DNA of 64,000 bases from UBA5066 sp046331465. Lineage in GTDB: Bacteria > Acidobacteriota > Thermoanaerobaculia > UBA5066. Under the pieces are notes generated by a model. That model was not told the DNA's origin. It did not search any database and saw nothing but the letters and a program-made list of their open reading frames with translations. The stretch covers positions 273,597 to 337,596 of the forward strand of contig JAXLQV010000004.1 of assembly GCA_046331465.1 (NCBI GenBank), written 5' to 3'. Shown here in pieces: positions 60,701 through 64,000 of this stretch. The position numbers and the translations under genes were made by a program. The stretch's first letter is position 1. Each line of letters opens with the position of its first letter.

Positions 60701-62177
60701 CGGGCGGGCCGTCATCGGCGGCCTGATCACCTCCACGGTGCTCACGCTCCTGGTCGTCCCGGTCGTCTACGCCCTCTTCGACGACCTCGCCCTCTTCATC
60801 CACCGGCGGTGGGCGAAGGCGAACGCCCTCGAGCAGGACGCGCACGGCCACACCGGGAAGGCGGCCGCGAAGGCGGTCGCCGGGCTCCTCCTCCTCGCGC
60901 TCCTCGCCCCGGCGAGGCCGCTCGCCGCGGTGAGCGGGACGGCGCCGGCGGACGAGGTCCAGGTCCTGACGCTGGAGGACGCCCTGCGGATCGCGCAGGA
61001 GAAGAACCGCGACGTCGAGAAGGCCCGGAGCTACCAGGACTGGGTCCGCGGCAAGTACGTCGAGGAGCGGGCCGCGGCGCTGCCGAACGTGGCCGCGAAC
61101 GCGTCGTGGTCGCGCTCGTGGGACGGCACCTACGCGGCGCTCACCGGCGGCCTCTTCCCGTCGGGGCAGACGACGCCGGCCGCGGGGCTCACGCTCTCGC
61201 AGACGCTCTTCGCCTGGGGCAAGGTCGGGTCGGCCGTCCGGGCCGCGAAGCAGGGGATCGCCGCGGCCGAGGACCAGCTCGACCACTACCGGCAGGCGGC
61301 GGTCCGCGACGTGACGGAGGCCTTCTACGACGTCCTCCTCGCCCGCAAGCTCGAGGAGATCTCGAAGGAGACGCTCGCGCAGCGGGAGAAGCAGCTCGCC
61401 GAGGCCGAGAAGCGCTACGCCCTCGGCACCGCGACGGACTACGACGTCCTCGCCGCGCGCGTCGCGCGCGACAACCAGAGGCCCGAGGTGATCCGGACGG
61501 CGAACCTCGTCCTCATCGCCCTCGACCAGCTCCGGCTCGTCCTGGCCGAGGAGAAGATGAAGATCGACGTGACGGGCACCCTCGAGGGGGAGGCGGAGGC
61601 GGTCCCCTCCTTCGACGAGGCGGTCGGCACGGCGCTCGAGAAGCGGCCCGACGTGCGGGGCCTCCTCCACAACGTCGGGATCTACCGCGAGTTCGTGAAG
61701 ATCCGGAACGCCGACGACAAGCCGCGCCTCGACCTCCAGGCGAGCGCCGGCTGGGGCTGGTTCCAGGCGGGGGACATCTCGGTCGACGGGAAGCGCTGGG
61801 CCACCGGCGTCTACCTCACGTTCCCGTTCTTCGACGGCCTCGCGACCCGGGGCCGGGTGGTGCAGGCGAAGAGCGACCTGACCCGCGCCGAGCTCGACCT
61901 CGCCAAGGCGCGGGACGGGATCCACGTCGAGGTGCGAACGGCGCTCGACCAGGTGAAGGTGGCGGGGGAGATCGTCAACGCCCTCTCCGGGAACGTCTCC
62001 CAGGCGCGGCGGCTCCTCGAGATGTCGGAGAAGGGGCTCGAGTTCGGCGTGAAGACCCGACTCGAGGTCGACGACGCGCTCGTCAACGCGCGCCAGGCCG
62101 AGGGGAACCTCGCGAAGGCGAAGAGGGACTACCTCGTCGCCCTGACGAACCTCCGGTACGTGCAGGGAACGCTCTAG
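57738..62177 (+). CDS. RND efflux pump fused in frame to a TolC-like outer-membrane factor
   Basis: 1479 residues in one open frame. Residues 1 to about 1025 are a complete HAE1-type RND permease: FLSDLSIKRPVFATVLML start, two large periplasmic loops, GLLIDDAIVVRENIV (proton-relay Asp pair) in TM4 and LVTKNAILLVDYTK (Lys) in TM10. A short linker leads to a signal-peptide-like helix at about 1045-1067 (AVAGLLLLALLAPARPLAA). Residues about 1074-1479 are an outer-membrane factor, with VQVLTLEDALRIAQEKN and the paired helical hairpins of TolC. No in-frame ATG, GTG or TTG occurs in the junction (about 60780-60960), so a separate start there is not evident. All three pump parts would be encoded by two genes. 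Confidence 0.88.
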   Translation: MFLSDLSIKRPVFATVLMLALVTLGAFSYRRLAIDMFPDIEIPVLSIITQYPGASPETVEREVTKKLEQAVNPISGVKHVYSTSREGLSTVIVEFNLEVKINDAAQDARSKISAIRNDLPVGIQEPIIQKLDIGGMAVVSLAVRSAEMTPRELTTLVDRKVKRRIENLPGVGKVDLVGESKREVAVDLDPSRLDALGLGVDEVVAGLSGENVNTPLGRLDRGGQEMPVRVSGKPKEVAGFRSMVVASRGGVPVTLGEIADVKDSIEERRKLALVNGVPAVAIDVFKQSKANTVGVVEAVTKEIDRLRAELPPSVEIQLVRDGSVMIKESVHDVTNTLIIGAILTVLIVFLFLNSWRSTVITGLTLPISVISSFIVMYFLGMTLNVMTLMALSLAIGLLIDDAIVVRENIVRHLEEGQDHMTAARVGTAEIGLAVLATTMSIVAVFVPVAFMKGIMGRFFFQFGITVAFAVLVSLFVSFTLDPMLSSRWVDPDVERIGNRHAVARALDRFNDWFDRTADRYKGLIAWALDHRGAVLGFATLAFVAGIGLFGTLKSEFMANPDQAEFQIKFKTAPDASFEETRGRMEAVLAELKKMPEVKHTYASIGAGDMGTVRDARVYVKLVDKSERKKHASVLAAEARKRIAPIAGIIPSVEMQSKVFAEKPVMVSIRGEEIPLLKKYAAELKKAVYGMPGIVDVETTLELDLPEYRLVVNRERAADAGLSTPAIARTVGALVGGQAVTTYEDEEGEAVDVRVRLPLEMRRDVTQIGDLRIAVPHGKGTPSLVPLSELVRAERATTPSEISRRDLSREVLLTANLDDLPLGAALEQIRAAAKKIEMQPGYQIFFPGEAERMEESFGYMAEALLLAVVFVYLILAAQFESFIDPLSIMLSLPLSIVGMAGMLALTRDTLSIMSLIGLILLMGLVTKNAILLVDYTKVLRKGGMERREALITAGRTRLRPILMTTLAMIFGMLPLALGLGQGAEMRAPLGRAVIGGLITSTVLTLLVVPVVYALFDDLALFIHRRWAKANALEQDAHGHTGKAAAKAVAGLLLLALLAPARPLAAVSGTAPADEVQVLTLEDALRIAQEKNRDVEKARSYQDWVRGKYVEERAAALPNVAANASWSRSWDGTYAALTGGLFPSGQTTPAAGLTLSQTLFAWGKVGSAVRAAKQGIAAAEDQLDHYRQAAVRDVTEAFYDVLLARKLEEISKETLAQREKQLAEAEKRYALGTATDYDVLAARVARDNQRPEVIRTANLVLIALDQLRLVLAEEKMKIDVTGTLEGEAEAVPSFDEAVGTALEKRPDVRGLLHNVGIYREFVKIRNADDKPRLDLQASAGWGWFQAGDISVDGKRWATGVYLTFPFFDGLATRGRVVQAKSDLTRAELDLAKARDGIHVEVRTALDQVKVAGEIVNALSGNVSQARRLLEMSEKGLEFGVKTRLEVDDALVNARQAEGNLAKAKRDYLVALTNLRYVQGTL

Positions 62178-62198
62178 AAGCTGGCATCATCCGCCGGA

Positions 62199-63374
62199 GT
62201 GCGGGTTTCCCCTTTCCCCTGGCCGTGGAGCGGCCCCGAGAACAGGCGTGTCGTTCTCGCGGGCGTCCTCTGGGTCGGCCTCCTCCTCGCGTGGGGGGCC
62301 GCGATGCGCCACGCCGTCCCCGGGGCCAGCCCGTCTCCGTGGCCGGCGGAGGCGACCGCGGAAGCGCCGCTCTACGCGCGGTTCGACTCGGGCTGGTACG
62401 CCGACATCGCCCGGGACGGCTACGGGCCGCCCCCGCCTGCGGGCGCGGCGTCCGAGCACGCGTTCTTCCCCCTCTACCCGTACCTCGCGAGGGGCCTCCG
62501 CCTCGCGACCGGCCTCGGAGTCTTCCGGAGCCTCCTTCTCGTCTCGTGGGCGGCGCTCCTCTTCGCGCTCCCGCTCTTCCTCGAGGAGGCCCGCCGCCGC
62601 GGCACGCCGCCGGACCCCTGGCGGGCGCTCCCGTTCCTCCTCCTCTACCCGTCCGCGTTCTTCCTCCAGTCCGCCTACAGCGAGGCCGTCTACCTCCTCG
62701 TCGCGCTCCTGGCATTCCGGTTCGTCCGCTCGCGCCGCCTCGCCGGCGCCGTCGCCCTGGCGTTCCTCGCCGGCCTCTGCAGGGCGCCCGCGGCCGCGCT
62801 CGGGCCGGGCCTCGCCGTGGCGTGGCTGGTCGAGGAGACCCCCGCGACGGAGAGACGACGCCCCGGAAACGTCGCCGCGTTCGGGCTCCTGGGCGTCGCC
62901 CCGCTCCTCGGGGTCCTCTCGTACGCGTTCGGGATCGGCCTCGCGCGGGGCGAGCCCGGCCTCTACTTCCGGGTGATGAACGGCTGGCCGGAGCGGGTGG
63001 CGGGCGGCGGGGCGGGCCCGGCGGCGTTCTTCGGCCGGCTCGTCGACCGGGCCTCCTCGGGCGAGCTGCTGCAGCACCCCGGCATCCTCGTCCCCTTCGC
63101 GCTCGTCGCGCTCCTCCTGGCCCTCTCGGTCGTCCAGCTGCGCGCCGGGCGGCCCTCCGACGCCGCCTGGATGACGGCGCTCGTCGCGATGCCGATCCTG
63201 ACCGGAACGGACGCCGGCATCCCGCGCTACACGCTGACCGTCTTCCCCGTGACCCTCTCCCTCGCGGCGCTCCTCGACGCGAAGCCGCGGCTCCGGACCG
63301 GCTGGCTCTTCCTGTCGGCCCTCCTCCTCCTCTACTACTCCTCGAAGTTCGTCCGCTGGGTCTTCGTGTCGTGA
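62199..63374 (+). CDS. PIG-V-like membrane mannosyltransferase
   Basis: 391 residues with about nine hydrophobic segments. The first outside loop carries ARFDSGWYADIARDGY and FFPLYPYLARG, the signature of PIG-V-type GT-C transferases that use a lipid-linked sugar. Starts at GTG 62199; no strong ribosome site is seen. It lies 21 bases after the efflux pump and overlaps the SUKH gene by 4 bases. The acceptor is unknown. Confidence 0.78.
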   Translation: MRVSPFPWPWSGPENRRVVLAGVLWVGLLLAWGAAMRHAVPGASPSPWPAEATAEAPLYARFDSGWYADIARDGYGPPPPAGAASEHAFFPLYPYLARGLRLATGLGVFRSLLLVSWAALLFALPLFLEEARRRGTPPDPWRALPFLLLYPSAFFLQSAYSEAVYLLVALLAFRFVRSRRLAGAVALAFLAGLCRAPAAALGPGLAVAWLVEETPATERRRPGNVAAFGLLGVAPLLGVLSYAFGIGLARGEPGLYFRVMNGWPERVAGGGAGPAAFFGRLVDRASSGELLQHPGILVPFALVALLLALSVVQLRAGRPSDAAWMTALVAMPILTGTDAGIPRYTLTVFPVTLSLAALLDAKPRLRTGWLFLSALLLLYYSSKFVRWVFVS

Positions 63375-63886
63375 GCACCGCCCGCTACCTCCACCTCGAG
63401 GTCGACGCCCCGAAGGCCCCGCCGACGGAGGAGGAGCTCTCGGCGATCGAGGAGGCCGTCGGGGCGCCGCTCCCGGAGGAGCTCCTCGAGTTCCTCGCCG
63501 TCGCGAACGGCGGGAAGCTCGACTACGTCTTCGAGCTCGCGACGGAAGCCGGGCCGTTCCCGCTCTGCTTCTACACGCTCTACTCGACGCGGCGCCCCTT
63601 CCCGGGACGCGCCCCCGCGGGGCTCGTCCTCCACGAGTTGGAGACCGAGCGGCGGCTGAAGGATCTCCGTCCCGGCCTTCTCCCGATCGCGGGCGACGGC
63701 GGGACGTCGGTCCTCTACGTCGACCTCGCCCCGGAGCGGCGCGGCCGCGTCGTCGGCTACGTCGAGGGACTCCCGGGGTGGGACGGGACGCCGGAAGGGT
63801 CGTTCGTCGACCTGGCGCCGGACCTCCCCTCGTTCCTCGCGGCGCTGTACCTGAACACGGTGGACGAGCCCAAGCGCGGCGGCTGA
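63371..63886 (+). CDS. SUKH (SMI1/KNR4) domain protein
   Basis: 171 residues. The pattern TEEELSAIEEAVGAPLPEEL followed by LEFLAVANGGKLDYVFEL is typical of the SMI1/KNR4 superfamily. Other members act as immunity proteins against secreted toxins or in polymorphic toxin loci; no toxin is beside it. GTG 63371 overlaps the PIG-V-like stop. The C-terminus and stop codon lie inside a palindrome. Confidence 0.75.
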   Translation: MSTARYLHLEVDAPKAPPTEEELSAIEEAVGAPLPEELLEFLAVANGGKLDYVFELATEAGPFPLCFYTLYSTRRPFPGRAPAGLVLHELETERRLKDLRPGLLPIAGDGGTSVLYVDLAPERRGRVVGYVEGLPGWDGTPEGSFVDLAPDLPSFLAALYLNTVDEPKRGG

Positions 63887-63898
63887 AGCCGCCGCGCT
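63873..63898. terminator. Hairpin spanning the SUKH stop codon
   Basis: AGCGCGGCGGC (63873-63883) pairs perfectly with GCCGCCGCGCT (63888-63898). The loop TGAA contains the stop codon. This is both a plausible terminator and the type of GC palindrome that spreads through genomes. No T-tract follows at once. Confidence 0.5.
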
Positions 63899-63978
63899 CC
63901 CACCCCTCGCCCCCCCTTTGAACCCACCCCTCGCCCCCCACCCACCGCCCTTCGCGGTGCGCGCGCCGTCGGCGCGCG
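63899..63978. repeat. C-rich direct repeats and hairpin at the window end
   Basis: CCCACCCCTCGCCCCCC occurs twice, at 63899-63915 and 63923-63939 (24-base period). A perfect 8-base-pair hairpin, CGCGCGCC/GGCGCGCG with a 3-base loop, follows at 63960-63978. I see no gene in this stretch. The window ends before the next one starts. Confidence 0.55.
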
Positions 63979-64000
63979 GGCGGGGGATGAAGACGGGGCG

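Noticed and set aside
56280..61925. 1881-residue open frame antisense to the efflux genes
   Set aside because: Its composition is almost only Arg, Asp, Glu, Leu, Val, Gly and Ala, with no domain. It is the mirror of real coding sequence at very high GC.
1..64000. CRISPR arrays, tRNAs, rRNAs, insertion sequences, prophage genes
   Set aside because: No regularly spaced direct repeats, cloverleaf, rRNA signature, transposase or phage structural motif was seen on either strand.

Overview
This 64 kb window is very GC-rich, with G or C at almost every third codon position. It is packed with protein genes, many of which overlap by 4 bases (ATGA or GTGA junctions). The organism is Gram-negative: there is a TonB-dependent receptor, an RND efflux system with an outer-membrane channel, and a lipoprotein adaptor. 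CcsBA-type cytochrome c maturation, exosortase H and a DUF1800/DUF1501 pair would fit an Acidobacteriota-like lineage (for example Thermoanaerobaculia). That placement is inference only, because the window has no rRNA or other strong marker. I saw no tRNA, rRNA, CRISPR array, transposase or prophage. No gene-free gap exceeds about 250 bases.

Layout. 0-6 kb: a tightly overlapping operon of a taurine/nitrate-type ABC importer (5' end cut by the window edge), a single-module NRPS-like enzyme (A-PCP-TE, no condensation domain) and an ABC exporter. 6-12 kb: corA, then murG-mraY-murJ for lipid II synthesis and flipping; MurG carries an unusual C-terminal HEAT-repeat extension. 11.8-15.2 kb: a membrane protein, a Spy/CpxP-like protein and a two-component system. 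Palindromic REP-like elements sit at about 11.7 and 15.1 kb, with a decayed half copy at 18.4 kb. 15-20 kb: acyl-CoA dehydrogenase, bacilliredoxin, a secreted protein, a ProX-type tRNA editing enzyme and a coiled-coil membrane protein. 20-24 kb: smc, followed by a synonymous, out-of-frame second copy of its last eight codons.

24-33 kb: a GAF/PAS-like LuxR regulator, an FHA-AAA+ regulator that lacks the sigma-54 GAFTGA loop, exosortase H with its partner membrane protein, an orphan histidine kinase and the DUF1800/DUF1501 pair. 33-40 kb: a WxxGxW-repeat protein, fused CcsBA, two small secreted proteins and a two-subunit FAD/iron-sulfur amine dehydrogenase-like enzyme. 40-44 kb: a NarL-type two-component system, a GT2 glycosyltransferase and a polysaccharide deacetylase. 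44-47 kb (minus strand): an active ketosynthase, a catalytically degenerate chain-length-factor-like partner and a hotdog thioesterase, resembling a minimal type II PKS or aryl-polyene core without a carrier protein. 47-56 kb: a cytidine/dCMP deaminase, a receiver-PilZ protein, a TonB receptor, a beta-propeller protein, an amino acid permease and a P-type ATPase.

56-64 kb: a TetR-controlled RND efflux operon with a readable promoter and overlapping operator. Its pump gene is fused in frame to a TolC-like outer-membrane factor through a signal-peptide-like helix. A PIG-V-like mannosyltransferase and a SUKH protein follow.

The most interesting items are the RND-TolC fusion, the A-PCP-TE operon, the MurG-HEAT fusion, the KS/CLF pair, the REP-like palindromes and the duplicated smc tail.
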